From the NCBI GenBank assembly GCA_903813345.2, contig CAIIXF020000011.1:17963754-18027753 (forward strand): 64,000 bases of DNA. The letters run 5' to 3'. Shown here piece after piece: positions 49,140 through 61,940 of this stretch (its first letter is position 1; every line of letters starts with the position of its first letter). The DNA is from Owenia fusiformis. Lineage: Eukaryota; Annelida; Polychaeta; Sabellida; Oweniidae. The notes under the pieces were generated by a model. That model was not told where the DNA came from, made no database searches, and saw only the letters and a list, made by a program, of their open reading frames with translations. The translations under genes were made by a program, and so were the position numbers.

Positions 49140-51700
49140 TTACCAAGTGTATTTCTTGTCGCTGCAGGTAAAACATAACGATCACGTAGTCTATCTGAAT
49201 TGACAACTTCAAAAATCAATTCACAACAATTCGTTTGATTCTTTAAAATCTAAAAATGTAATATTTCAATTTCGCTCTGCATTCTAAATACATCGTGAAT
49301 ATGCCAGATTAAAATAGTTTCTTGGCATTTCATCTTTCTTCTTAAAGATTTTATCATCTTTCAAATAACTTGCTCAATTTTAACCAAAATTATATGCAGT
49401 AATAAGTTTTAAACATCAATGTTTGCAAAAACATGGATCATCCAGGAAACATACCTGGATCAAAATGCCCAATGTGTAAACTCAAACAATTGTCTATCTT
49501 ACATCGATTTCTCTATGCTATATTCAGTAAACTCTAGAAATGTACAATTATCATTTGGACCAGGAATGACACACTAAGCTCTCGCTTATTTCAAAATGTC
49601 TCAAGTATGGAGCAACTCCGCAAGGTTTTATTTAATCTTCGATAAACTATTCAACATGCAATAATCATGCATTTATCTAACAATGTAACCAAAGTAAATG
49701 TCCAAATCTGTCTACTCCCAGTCTCGAATCAAGACAAATCAACTATCTTCTAAAAATAGTCCAGGTTTTAAACCTAAATGATTATATTCGGGAAATCAAT
49801 TCACCTGCCTAATCAGACTATTTAGGTATTTATTCAAAATCTTCTAATCGCTTTAGAAAAGTATCGATCGATTTTCAAACAAATCGAAAACAAGAGTGTT
49901 AAAGACGAAAAGTAAGCAAATACAACCATTATTGTAAAGTATGCGTACCAAGCATATGTCTGAATCCGACTACCCATGTATCGATTCACAACATACCAGT
50001 CAAAGATAACCACCCTATTCATCAATGTTATAAACAGAGATACTAGACCAAACTGTTGGTATAAACACCTTATTAGTAAACTTAAAATGCTGATATTATA
50101 CAATGCACTTTTATAGACCAGCATTTCACTTCTATTTCACATAACCAGTATTCAAAGATATCACTCCCCGATATTTTAAGCAAAAAAGCTATTTATGAAC
50201 ATGCAAATTAAAAATATTCTAGTAACCTTTTTGCATCTATCAACATTAACTGTTTGAGCCTGAATACGACTACTCTTAGAACTCATTTGATCAAGCAGTT
50301 TATTTAACTGAATCAGTCAAATAAAATATTCTCCATAATTAAGCAACTTATCTTTGAAGAAGAAAAGTTCTGAATATAGAATCTTATACAGTATGCAATT
50401 TATTCTTGTACGGATATTCGGTATCTAAAACATATGCCTGAACCCTACCCTCCTGGCAACGATTCACGACATTTCCCAACCAAAAAGACTGTTATGATTA
50501 CTCTCAGAGCCCTTTAATGGCATTTTGATCATTTCTAAATATGAATGAATGTTTTGAGTAGCAAACGAAGATGTTTGCGATAACATGTAGCTCACAAAAA
50601 TTCATTATGAATCTGTGGAATCCAAGTATCCTCTTGATAATAAAAGATATGAAAATACAAGTGTACAATTTCACTTGCAGGATATGAAGTATCCAAGGTG
50701 TATGTCTGAATCCAACCTTCCCAGTAACGATTCACGACAATTAATGTCTGTTCTAAATACAAATACGCGTTATTAGCTAATAACTTAAATGGTATACCAA
50801 TATGGCTCACCAATCGACGACATTTAACAATTCAATGACTCTTCAGTAACACAACTCGTTAGATGTTTGTCATGACTTACAACATTAAAATGCTTACGTT
50901 GCACAACTTTATACAAAAACTATAATTGTAATATCTATCTCTGTATATGCGCAACACAGAATTCATTTGAAAAACGTTTGCTATAAAATATCATTTTAAA
51001 AATCTTTGCCCAACGCTGTTTTTTGCAAAACTGAGGGAGCATATTTGCACCTTGCTAATACCATGTCTGAAACAACTTAACAAACCTAAAACCGTAACTC
51101 CGGTTTAAAAACTGCCACATCTAAATAGGATGTTTGTTTGTATGGATCCCATCTCCCTAAAAACACCTAAAATGCAGTTTATACAAATCATCGGAAAACG
51201 TACCAGTTTGTGTCGTTACCTAAATATCTGAAAGATATCAAAAACATGAACATTTTGACAGTCAAGTTACAAATATCCAACGTATGTAGCAGTGTGGCGT
51301 CTTGCCCGTGACTGAACAATAGATCTTGCAATCTTTAGTGCTCCTGCACCTATGACCAATCTAAATATGTTTAGCAAAACCCAGTATCCTTACATTAAAA
51401 AAGGATATTTGATATACTAAGCAAATCTGTTAACAACTACTTATCTTATTCATTGCGATAGCTGAACCCTCCTTGTTTAGCGTTACTCACAATCCAAACA
51501 TTGGCCCTCAGCGTTACTTCTTCTCATGCACCGGCGCACCTCTCGGGTAGCGTCGCATCTTTCGATGTTACTGGAACTCAAACGATCACATGGTCACTTT
51601 TCGGGTTTACATGTATAAAATCGATTAAATCGTTTATGCAGAGCATTTTCATAAAAGGTCCAACATAGACTGTAACCCATTCTGTAGAAGTGCTCCAGAA
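49140..51700. other. Gene-free stretch with scattered ancient repeat units
   Basis: A ~55-bp phrase ('catatgtctgaatccgact'..'cgattcacaacat') recurs at 49948, 50428 and 50692, suggesting an old larger tandem array. No exon, RNA gene or well-bounded transposon recognised. Confidence 0.5.
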
Positions 51701-51706
51701 ATGCAA

Positions 51707-52398
51707 CCTTCCTTACATGAAAGGTTACACATTCCAACCTATTTCAAACCATCTGTCTGATTATACTGGACACTTTCTGGGTAGTTGGACTTTCTATAGG
51801 GGTGGCAGACGGCCCTCAGACCAATTTATACCCCTACCCCCAAAAAGCCATGGGGGTACTTTAATACCACCCAATAAAAATAATACTAATGCATGTCAGA
51901 TATTCATTGTTTTAAATTGGGTAGGGCATGTTATGGTTAATAAGTGCCAGAAATTTCCAATCTCTAACTTGTATGGTTACCATAGAAACAGTATTTATAT
52001 CTGGAAATATTCTCAATTTGACCCCCTCCCAAATGTGTCCCTTTGTTCTCAAAGTGAAATATTTCAAAATCTGTTTGGATTTTATGGCTGCTACTTTGTC
52101 AAAATTTGTAATATTATGTCTATATTAACACTAAAACACTCAAAAGTTGATATAATGATCCTATAAATCAATAATATTTATCAAATATAGTCACACATAG
52201 CTGCTTTCAGGGAAAAGTGGGCGTGGCTCTTTTTGGTACTTGTGCGCTTGTTGCAGCATTAAATGAAAAATGCAGATTACACTAACAATAATTGACATTT
52301 AATTAGCATCTACTAATGTTGTGTAACATTGTAATATGTTCATTATCATTATTAGACACTTTAAATATTTTATATGAGTGTTATCCTGACCCTTCCCT
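51707..52398 (+). repeat. 692-bp repeat, left arm of a 4.9-kb inverted pair
   Basis: Starts CCTTCCTTACATGAAAGG and ends 'tcctgacccttccct'. The inverted partner at 55951-56641 is about 90% alike by eye over its whole length. A 158-codon frame (51690-52166) runs through it; part of that frame is still open in the other arm, but it has no recognisable domain. Confidence 0.9.
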
Positions 52399-53309
52399 AT
52401 CATAGGTCATCAATGGTCAAATGAACTTTTAGTTTAAGTCTTATAGGGTCCTCGGTCTTTTAAGTCTGTCAAGAGTCAAGTCTTACTTATTCATTGACTT
52501 GTTCCTAGAATATGAATGGATGAGTTCAAGTCATCTAGAGCTATGAGTTACAATTAATTAATATGCTTGTTCAACAGGCTTCAATATTTAGAACCATTTT
52601 ACCATGTTTACTGCAATTGAAAAGTAATGAACAGTTCAATCCTTTTGGTATGATATTTGATGCTAGTGTGAATTGCATAACATTTATGATTAAACATAAA
52701 TGAACTTATATAACTCTGGCTATTAACCCTTCCCTAGTATCCTTCACATAACCTCTAAATCATCTTCATATCCATGGCCTAAATGGGGAAGGAGGGAGGG
52801 GTTACAAATAGTGACTGAGGATAATTTGAATCAAAGCAAGAAGACGTAATACTCAGAACTAGAAAGATTGGAGACCATTTATACCCTTCCTAATATTTTG
52901 CCTAATACATAACACTAAAATCTATTTTGTCAGACACTTGCTGATTCTTTTATCAATACCTCAACATCAGGCAATGCATGATCTATCCAATGGATTAAAG
53001 ATTATACTTGATTCTAATATGGCAAAATTAATTTTTCGTTTGAATTGCATAGAGCATCATTTTGCAGTTTTAATAAAATGCATCCATTCATTTATTGGCT
53101 CATAGTTAACACAAAAAGCTATTCTCTGGAAGGTACAGTATGATTTCTATTAGTATTTAGCAAAATAATTGCAAGATAAACAATTTACACATTTTTCTGA
53201 TATGCTGTATTTTCAATGATTCCTTCAATAGTGATTCGGTATATGTTTTTGAAATACTTCAAATAATTCCTAAACAAATCTGTTTAGTGTATGAAATCAA
53301 AAAAAGTAG

Positions 53310-53866
53310 ATACATTTGTCCCATACTTGGACATGTTTCAGATACATATAGCAGGTTTATAAATACTTATATTTTTATCATCGGGCAGATATAGCTAATG
53401 TCCCGGCCTGAGAGGGCAGATATATTACACCTGCCCACTAAGTCATAATCATCATTTGTGTATGATTAGCAATGAGGAAAGTAGCATACTTAATACATAT
53501 GTTAATAATCAATGATTCGAGAATATGTAGAGGGATACTTAAAAAACAGAAGAATCCTCCTAAGGCCAAGAAAACAAAATTAGACATGAATACATTCATA
53601 TATGGTTAAATTCTTTCTAACTCTGGCCAATTGAACAATGTGAACCAGATAAGAAAGATTGATATGGGATAAACAGATCATCCTATAGTCAGTTCATGCT
53701 ATTAGGATTATCCCTTGGCGAATATAATATATCTTCCCTCAGTACCTAAGGCCTTTGGCCAATAGAAAATATCTTCCCTCGGGACCCACGACCCTCGGCC
53801 AGATATATTATATTGGCCTCAGGATAATTCCAATACCCTGAACCTCATAGAGGATAATCTCTATTC
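53310..53866 (+). repeat. Diverged full copy of the ~555-bp hairpin repeat
   Basis: Starts 'tcccatacttggacatgttt', ends 'gaggataatctctatt'. The terminal hairpin is partly degraded by an internal duplication ('cttggcgaatataatatatc'..'ttggccaatagaaaatatct'). Confidence 0.75.
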
Positions 53867-54599
53867 GTCTTCATCAATTATTAGTATACATATAAATCGG
53901 GATATAAATATAACCTAAAGTAAGAAATCACATTCTCTAACAATTTAATTTTAAAATTGGTAAATGATGATTTTGTCACAATAGAATTTTTTGACCATGA
54001 TTTATTTGAGAGTAAAACAGACAAACCAAAGGCTAACAAAAATCTTTAAAAATTTGGGTAAAACATAAATATTTTAAAATTGCTTGTTTTTTATCATTAT
54101 TACTTCGATCTCCAAACCCCAAAAATTGAGTGTTACAAATTGTTTCAAGTTAAAGTATGCCTAATTTCATGAGCAAACTAGTAATTTTGTTGGATATTTT
54201 CCCTTGACAATGCCTTATCTAATTCATCTATATACAAACTACTAGATTCCAATGCTATTTTACAGGATTATCCCTTGGCGAATATAATATATCTTCCTTA
54301 GGATAATGAAAGTAACACTAAACATCAATTTTGTCATAAACTGAACAATGCAGCTAATTGATTCTCCCATCTAAGCAACAGAGCCTCTTTTAATATATTA
54401 TAATTTCAAAATTGCCTCTAATTCAAGTTCTTCAATCAAATCTAAAATGGACACAACTGGTAATATCTTTATACCATATGAGTAGAATATTTGTTTCTTT
54501 CAAATTCATGCTTTCGTTAGAAACATGGATATCACTAATTTATAGTTTTGATTCATATTTAAAATGGTGTGCATTATATATGAGGTTTAATTAATGGGA

Positions 54600-54705
54600 A
54601 GTTTTTAATACAGGGAAATACAATATATCTGAGGGAAATAGAATATACCTCCCCGAGGGTTTTAGGGTAGAATATTGTATTTCCCAAGGGTTATACCTTG
54701 TACCC
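54600..54705. repeat. Small imperfect hairpin
   Basis: 'gggaaatacaatatatctga' and 'gaatattgtatttccc' pair around 'ccccgagggttttagggt'. It is a third variant of the AT-rich-stem, G/C-rich-loop hairpin theme seen at 31.1 and 40-41 kb. Confidence 0.55.
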
Positions 54706-54804
54706 AAAATTATTTATCATATACTAAAATACGAAAATATGAGAAATTACACAGAATGAAATTCCTGCAGGGGATTACTGAGCGGGTGATAAACCTGGCG
54801 ATAC

Positions 54805-55018
54805 ATAGAGATTATCCTAAATGAGGTTCAGGATATTGGGACTATCCCGAGGCAAATATAATATATCTGCCCGAGGGTGATTATGACGGAGTGGGCAGAT
54901 ATACTATATCTGCCCGCTCGCAACGGGACGTAAAGCTATATCTGCCCGCTGATGAAAATATAAGTTTTTACAAACCTGCTTTATGTACCTGAAACACGAC
55001 CAACTATGGGATAAAGCG
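54805..55018 (-). repeat. Inverted, internally deleted copy of the ~555-bp hairpin repeat
   Basis: Contains both ends of the repeat ('agagattatcctaaatgagg' and 'cgaccaactatgggata') but only about 214 bp, so the middle is missing. Confidence 0.75.
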
Positions 55019-55950
55019 GGATATGCAGTACATGTATATCCCCATTCACCTAAGGTATCAATTATATTCATGCATTTTATTTACCTATAACACTAAGCAT
55101 AGGATAAATAACTTTTACTGACAAATTGTATAAGTACATGATTACATTAGTCACAACTACTCACTAAAAGGTTAACTTATTGCATGAAGAAATGTAATTC
55201 TACATGAAGATTTCAAATATGATATCACTTATTTGACTGAATTTTGAATTTTTAATGATATAAAGCAAGATTATTTCTACTTGCATCTAAGTCTATTTCA
55301 TTGTATAAGTCAACAATTAATAAGGCAAATACATATCACTGGCTTCCCTGATTCATTTAGTTTCCTTGCACTTTTAAAATCATCAATAATTCATATAGGG
55401 TTGAACTATTGAATAATGAAAACGTTGCAAATGATGTGATGGAAGTTTTTATACTATTTAGCTTGGAAATATTGCTGATATAGTTTTAATGTGATTTTAG
55501 GAGATTAAATGTTCTACTGAGGAACTTTGATTATGTTCAATTTTCTATGATCTTTAACTTTCTGAAAAAGGTCGGGCTAAATTCTCATTGAGACGATGTT
55601 AAAAATCTTAATGTTGACTTCCTAAATGTTGAATTCTTTTGATTGTCATGAATTTAAGGTTCACACAAAATCTGAAGATCATCTCATTTCAAACACAATC
55701 TGAATCTCATTAAGTTTGATGTGAAATAACAAATATGGTAAATCAATATGTGTCTATGGTAGATGCTAGCGTGTAGTCCAACCAGCACAAGTGCTGCCAT
55801 CTACCTATCCATTCATCAGTTTAGCACCTAATAAGGTCAGTACTCATGGTAAAGGTTTTGTACCTTGTCTATGGTAAAAATAAATCAAACAGAAATGTTA
55901 ACTTGACACGATTGGTAATGCCCACCTTGAAGGGTGTAGTGTAGGGATAA

Positions 55951-56641
55951 AGGGAAGGGTCGGGATAACACTTATATAAAATATTTAAAGTGTCTAATAA
56001 TGACAATGAACATAATACAATGTTACACAACATAAGTAGATGCTAATTAAATGTCAATTGTTGTTAGTATAATTTGTATTTTTCATTTAATGCTGCAACA
56101 AGTACACACGTACCAAAAAGTGCCACGCCCACTTTTCCCTAAAAGCAACTATGTGTGACTATATTTGATAAATATTATTGATTTATAGGATCATTATGAA
56201 CACTTTTCAGTGTTTTAATGTTAAAATATACATATTGATACAATTTTTGACAAAGTAGCAGCCACAAAATCCAAACAGATTTGCAAATATTTCACTTTGA
56301 GATCAAAAGGACACATTTGGGAGGGGTCAAATTGAGAATATTTCAAGATATAAATACTGTTTCTATGGTAACCATATCAGTTAGAGATTGGAAATTTCTG
56401 GCACTTACTAACCATAACATGCCCTACCCAATATAATACAATGAACATCTGACATGCATTAGTATTATTTTTATTGGGTGGTATTAAAGTACCCCCATGG
56501 TTGTTTTGGGGTAGGGGTATAAATTGGTCTGAGGGCCGTCTGCCACCCCTATAGAAAGTCCAACTACCTAGAAAGTGTCTAGTATCATCATACAGATGGT
56601 TTGGAATAGGTTGGAATGTGTAACCTTTCATGTAAGGAAGG
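55951..56641 (-). repeat. 691-bp repeat, right arm of the 4.9-kb inverted pair
   Basis: Reverse complement of 51707-52398. No target duplication was found at the outer edges (AAATGCAA against AGTTACAAT), so whether the pair is one foldback element or two insertions is open. Confidence 0.9.
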
Positions 56642-56649
56642 AGTTACAA

Positions 56650-58540
56650 TTATCAGAGTGGGTCGTAGTCTAACAATCTTTTCTATCTTTTCTAAACCTT
56701 ACGAAATTGCAAAAGATTACTTGTTTCAATATAAACTACTTCTTACCCTTGCCAAATCATTGGCGTTTTCTTACTGCATCAGCACGAAGGATGAGTATCA
56801 ATCCAATGTAGAAACACATTGACGGTATTGCAGTACATGCATCCTCTGTTCATCGTATATTTAGGTATCAATATAAGCATATAACAAGGGCTAAATGATA
56901 AAGACCGAATGCACCAAAAATAGACGCATCATGCTAAAACTGTGTATAAACGCTTCGGTTGCTACTCGCAGAATAACACGATCCCATCGTGCATCCACTC
57001 ACATAACCTACTCATGATCACATCATGTTATCCAATCAGTTGAAATCGCGTTCGATTTCACTAACGCTAAGACGTTATATCAACCGGAAATAAAATAATT
57101 CAACTCTAATTTCAAACGTGTTGAATTTTAATTCATTAATTTGAAGATATTCTTCACTTTTGTTTTTCTTAATTTTGTCATATGAAGATGACATTTTGTA
57201 AAATACCATAGAGTCACGAGAAAAACGTTTACATTTGAACCTATTCAAGGTTTCCTATTCTTGATTTGGTTTGGTAATGTCCCAACACTCTTCCACTCGA
57301 TAAATGGGGAATCTTGAACACGTTCTCATACAAGAATCTCTGTATGTACAGTATATCATTGTAGGCTTAAGAGAGTACAATGTACAATACAATGATATGA
57401 TATGATATTCAATACATGAACTTTGTATATAAATTACACTTCTTTTTGTTAATCTGTAATCTCATCATGTACAGTAAGAACATGTTTCATTTCGATTTTC
57501 ATATAGAATCAAAAGCAAATCGTTTTGCAGTTTTTTGCAATTATGGAGGATTTTAACAAGTATTTAAGAATACTTTTCAAAGGAAATGTGCATGTTGAGC
57601 ATACACATTTATTTCACATCAAATAATATCAATGTCAGAGCAAGGCATTAACATGCAAAATGTCACCACATACCATCTGTATTTTGTTACAGACGCCAAA
57701 CATCGACCGTCAAACAACGTCCACAAAAGAGTTGGAGAGTATAGCAATATCTTTGGGGGTCCAGTTTTAGTAGGTCACTATCGTTAAGAGTGGCCTTAAT
57801 ACGGTAATATAGCATGGATTTACTCTAAATCATGTTTATGTATGGCGATTTGTTTAAAAAAAATCATCAAATCATCATCATAATCCAATGAAACCTTTCA
57901 ATCTAGACTTATAGAGGGGAGTGTATGTCGATTTTCATCAAATATGTCTACTAGCTACATAGCTGCCATCTGTTTTAATGTTGAGGAGTTTTATTATAAG
58001 CGAAACATTTAAATATATGGGATACAAATAGAAACAAGTAAAACGTGACAAATTATGCTCTACCCCCCCCCCCCCCTTTAGGGGTTTGATATTTTTAAAA
58101 AAAACTGTATTCATGGCCTTAGGATTAGGATCGATTAAAAAATTATTTCATGTTTTTGTTCACATAATTCATGTAAATAGTAATTGAACATATTTATTCA
58201 CCTAACAAAATGATATTCTATAAATAAAAAATTAACATAATCCCGCAGATTTAGTATTTTCTCCCTAAAATCTAGAAACCCTATATAGCAACCCGGCCTC
58301 CAAAATAAGTATAATAAAACTTAACTATTGATTTCATGACATAGTGCCATATACCAAATTGTTTGAAAATGAATTACCTTTAAAAATATATATAAGTCAA
58401 TGTGCCATATTGAACGTAACTAATTTTATCCTGATTTAAAGTTGGGTATTGTTTTTTGGTCCACCCTGTATATTATTATCTTGTAGGTCAAATAATCATT
58501 TTGTCTTTGTCATTTTTCAATATTTTTTCGTGATTTCTTC
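56650..58540. other. Gene-free stretch
   Basis: No exon recognised. It contains the block at 57910-58055 that resembles 36336-36480, and a poly-C tract near 58064-58078. Confidence 0.5.
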
Positions 58541-58555
58541 TCAACGTGTAGCCAA

Positions 58556-58877
58556 GAAAACATTGTAGCCAAGAAGAGAGTGCCATCAGTTTTTGATTAC
58601 TCACCAGTTTTAAGATATTTTTCCCGAAGGGAAACAAAAAAAGTACTCCAATATAAAGAAAGGTGAACGTTACGTGCCTACATCGATTAAAACATCACGT
58701 CGGAGTGTAGTATTTGGAAACTAGACGTTGAAAATTTGGACAAACGAAGGTGATAAAGCAAGAGGCGTCATCGCTAAAGCTCTGGGATTCCCCCTCCTCT
58801 TGGATAACTCCACAGCCATAGCTGTTGAAAAGGCGGAAGGACAAAAATCTAAATTAAATATCGAGACGATGGTGTAA
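58556..58877 (+). pseudogene. Decayed coding remnant of unknown family
   Basis: Two stretches have protein-like composition. One, around 58572-58675, includes VPSVFDYSPVLRYFSRRE. The other, 58725-58877, includes ARGVIAKALGFPLLLDNS and AIAVEKAEG and ends at TAA 58875-58877. An AATAAA follows at 58946. The segments are not one open frame, so this looks like an old gene, retrocopy or transposon remnant rather than an active gene. The 3' piece could alternatively be a true last exon. Family not recognised. Confidence 0.35.
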
Positions 58878-58945
58878 TAACCAGTGAAATGTACTGATTT
58901 TACGTTTTATTTTGTTCATCTTATGTTTGTGTATAATGTTATGAA

Positions 58946-58951
58946 AATAAA
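58946..58951 (+). promoter_or_regulatory. AATAAA downstream of the coding remnant
   Basis: Canonical polyadenylation signal 69 bp after the TAA of the coding remnant, which supports a former or present 3' gene end. Confidence 0.35.
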
Positions 58952-59526
58952 TGTGACGAAATGGTACACTTGTTGATGAATTCGAATAAATGGTAGAAAA
59001 CCAATCGGATCTTTTGATTTTGGTGGCTTTTTTCTGGAGACATTTGATTTCCAAATGAGTCATTTATTGTTGCTAGCCGGTGGTATGGTGTTAGGTTCCT
59101 GAAATCATATTTGACCAATTAATAGGGGAGTTACCCCTGCCTAACTATGTATAGATGGATACGTGATTAGTTTAAAGGACCAATGCAAAGTTTGAAAAAA
59201 TGTTTAACCTTCATTTGTCATGAATAAATTTAGAATGAAAAGTTGTAGGTCTTTTAATGCAAGTGCCTGAATTTTCTGCGGTTTGAGCAGTATGATCATA
59301 AAAAGAACACTTAACACTCACCCTATGCAGACAGAGCCTGTGGGAAATATTGGGTGCGGAGCAAATGAGCGGAGGGTGCGGAGCTAACGGTCATTTTTGA
59401 ATTTAAAATAGGGTGACACTGTAAGACATATTATATTATACATTCCAGGGTAGATCAAGTAGAAGTTCCATTGTTTCAGCCTTAAAATGTCATTTTAATG
59501 CATTCATTATATTCTCAAATCACATT

Positions 59527-60907
59527 CACGATGCCCATGTCAATCTGGGCGCCTACTAGGCACGCAGTTTGAAACTCTAACAAACTGCGCGCATATTTCA
59601 AAATGGTAGACGGGGAGGACACGACTCCCAAAAAGAGCCACAATACGAAAAATACAAGGTTAGTCTCGTCCTTAGTACCATTTTGTGAAGATGAACTTTA
59701 TCTATTCATGGTACCCAATGTTGTTTCCGATATAAACCTAGTTATCTCAATATAAGGGACTTAAGTAGCTTCTTCGTTCAAAATTTACAGTGTTAAGTTA
59801 TATTTATGTCTTTTATCGTCATTTGACATTCATTCAGCCATTGTATCTGATGCTAGAATATATAGGATCACTCCATCTGATTAAAGCAGCCATAAACGTG
59901 ATTTAAACATTTTTCTTGTCAAACTGCGAGCCTACATTCACATGTATTTCCCAAAATGCGCGCCTAATATTTCAAAACTTTGTATCTATCCGTACCAAGC
60001 TTGCATTTTCAGAAAACGTAAGCAACACTCCCTCTCCCTTTACAAGAAAAAGTCCCCAAAACTTGTCAGAAGATAAAATGCCCAGAGACACCGCCTCCAG
60101 ATTTTGACAAAACAAATTTAATAAATGCGCTGTTAAAAAAGAAAGACTAATAAAAAAGACTAAGAAGGAAGCTATTTAAAAATACTGTGAAATATCATTT
60201 TGATCAGATGTCCTCTCAAATCTCAAGAGAAATATTTGAGCCATCCATTCATGAATCTCCTTTCAATCTGGCAGTAAACGTTTTTATTTTCCAACTTAAT
60301 TGTTACTTCTATGATAAACTTTGAATTTCAATATGCAAATCTCATAAAGTCTGACGATATAGCAGGAATTCCAAAGCACCTGCATATGCCTCTCTAGAAA
60401 TTCCAGTGATAAGTACGTATCTGTAGTTTAGATAGTGTATGCGCGCAGTTTGTAATTTCTGGCTAAAATAGGCGCACGGTTTGTGCTATATTTCATTTTA
60501 ATCTCCCGATTAACTGTTTTAACTCCAAATATTTTGAATTGCACATGATAACTGGGTAATGATTTAAGTATAAAACGAGCCTGAAGTATTTTTCATTTAT
60601 GTTTAACGTACTAGATCAATTCATGTATAAATTCCCATTAAATTGGTGACGAAAATGCCATTAATGTGCTTATGTTTTAAAACTTAGATTCATTTGCACA
60701 TAGTTTTTGCAAGTTTTTGCAAGATTCGTATATTCACCACAAAATGAACGCATTAAACAAGAAAACAATGCAGTATAAATGCCTTAAAATTACGTTTCAA
60801 AATACAGACTCCAACTTGAATGATGCAATGTTGTTAGGCACGCAGTTTGTGATCGAAATAAACTGCGCGCCGCCTAATTAAGCGCGCAGATTGACATCGG
60901 CACCGTG
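59527..60907. mobile_element. 1381-bp element with CACGRTG termini and 5-bp duplication (Transib/RAG-like candidate)
   Basis: Left end CACGATGCCCATGTCAATCT and right end, as reverse complement, CACGGTGCCGATGTCAATCT differ at two of 20 positions. ACATT flanks both sides (59522-59526 and 60908-60912). At least six 'GCGCGCAGTTTG'-like motifs in both orientations lie inside, concentrated near both ends. A short frame MVDGEDTTPKKS at 59604 reaches a donor-like 'aag|gttagt'. No full transposase is visible. CAC-start ends with a 5-bp duplication fit Transib; hAT5 is an alternative. Confidence 0.65.
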
Positions 60908-61199
60908 ACATTGATCAAAGTAGAAAGACGATACAAAATTTATGCAAACCAATAAACAAGGACACAAACGAGTACAATATGCCCCCACACCAATGGATGA
61001 TCCTACAGGGTCGTCAAAAGACGTATTCAGCTTTATAAAGTGGAATTTTCTATTGGAACGAAAAGATATTGCATAGACCTGTCTTATGTAAGTATCTATA
61101 CTTTAAACATACATTATATTTCTTTGTTGGTGTATATTAAAAAATTCACCTGGGGTCTAGAGAAACTATTTTAAACAGATGATTTAAATAACAAAAAGT

Positions 61200-61940
61200 G
61201 TTTTGCTCATTTGCCATAACATCTATACTATATCTGCACATACACCCTATATTATATTAACTCTACCCCCTCATCAACATTGAAAAACCAAGACCGATGT
61301 CAATATGACATTAACATTAAAGGGGTAACGCATCTAAGAGACGGGTTGAAAGTAACTGTCGTTTTTAATGTTCAATAATGTTCATATTATGTCAGATGTC
61401 CTAAATATATACTTTTTAAATATGGATGATAAAATTAGGATCGATTGCAAGACGAAAGTATGTCACATAATGAAAAGCCGGGTTGATCTCAACATTTTTC
61501 ACTCAACGTGTCATTTACTACCACTTTAATCAAATCAAAAAATCAATATTTCACTCAAATAACAACTCAAGATTCATTATAAACATTCCCCTACGTAGTG
61601 CACGTATCCACCTATATTTCAGAGGACCAGAGGGGATTGAAAACCAACACGGATATACTGAGAAAATGGTATGTTTATTTTTCTGTAATCGTTTTTATTT
61701 AGCTGAAAATACGTTTAATATGAAAACGTATTTTTCATAGTTATCAAATAGAGACTCCCCGGATGTACGAAGCACAGGTTTGGGTTGTTCCTGCTCGGAA
61801 AACATATACATTTAGATTTTTCAGGTATAATTATACATAGTGTTAATTTATTAATATATCGGGTATATAGTGTCACTAGTGTCATTTTATCAATAATATA
61901 TGCACAAGTGTCAAAGGGAAATAGGAAACAATAGGGAGTG
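61200..61940 (+). promoter_or_regulatory. Second copy of the dispanin promoter and first exon
   Basis: Aligns with 37330-38060 through 'catcaacattgaaaaa', 'gtcaatatgacattaacatt', 'atgtcagatgtcctaaatat', a TATA-like element (cattataaac, 61575-61584) and the exon end 'actgagaaaatg' before donor gtatgttt at 61669. Similarity continues into the intron ('tgaaaacgtatttttcatag'). No coding exon of a second dispanin was found before 64000. Confidence 0.6.

Noticed and set aside
51690-52166. 158-codon frame in the left 692-bp arm as a gene
   Set aside because: Lies entirely in a repeat, is only partly open in the other arm and has no recognisable domain.
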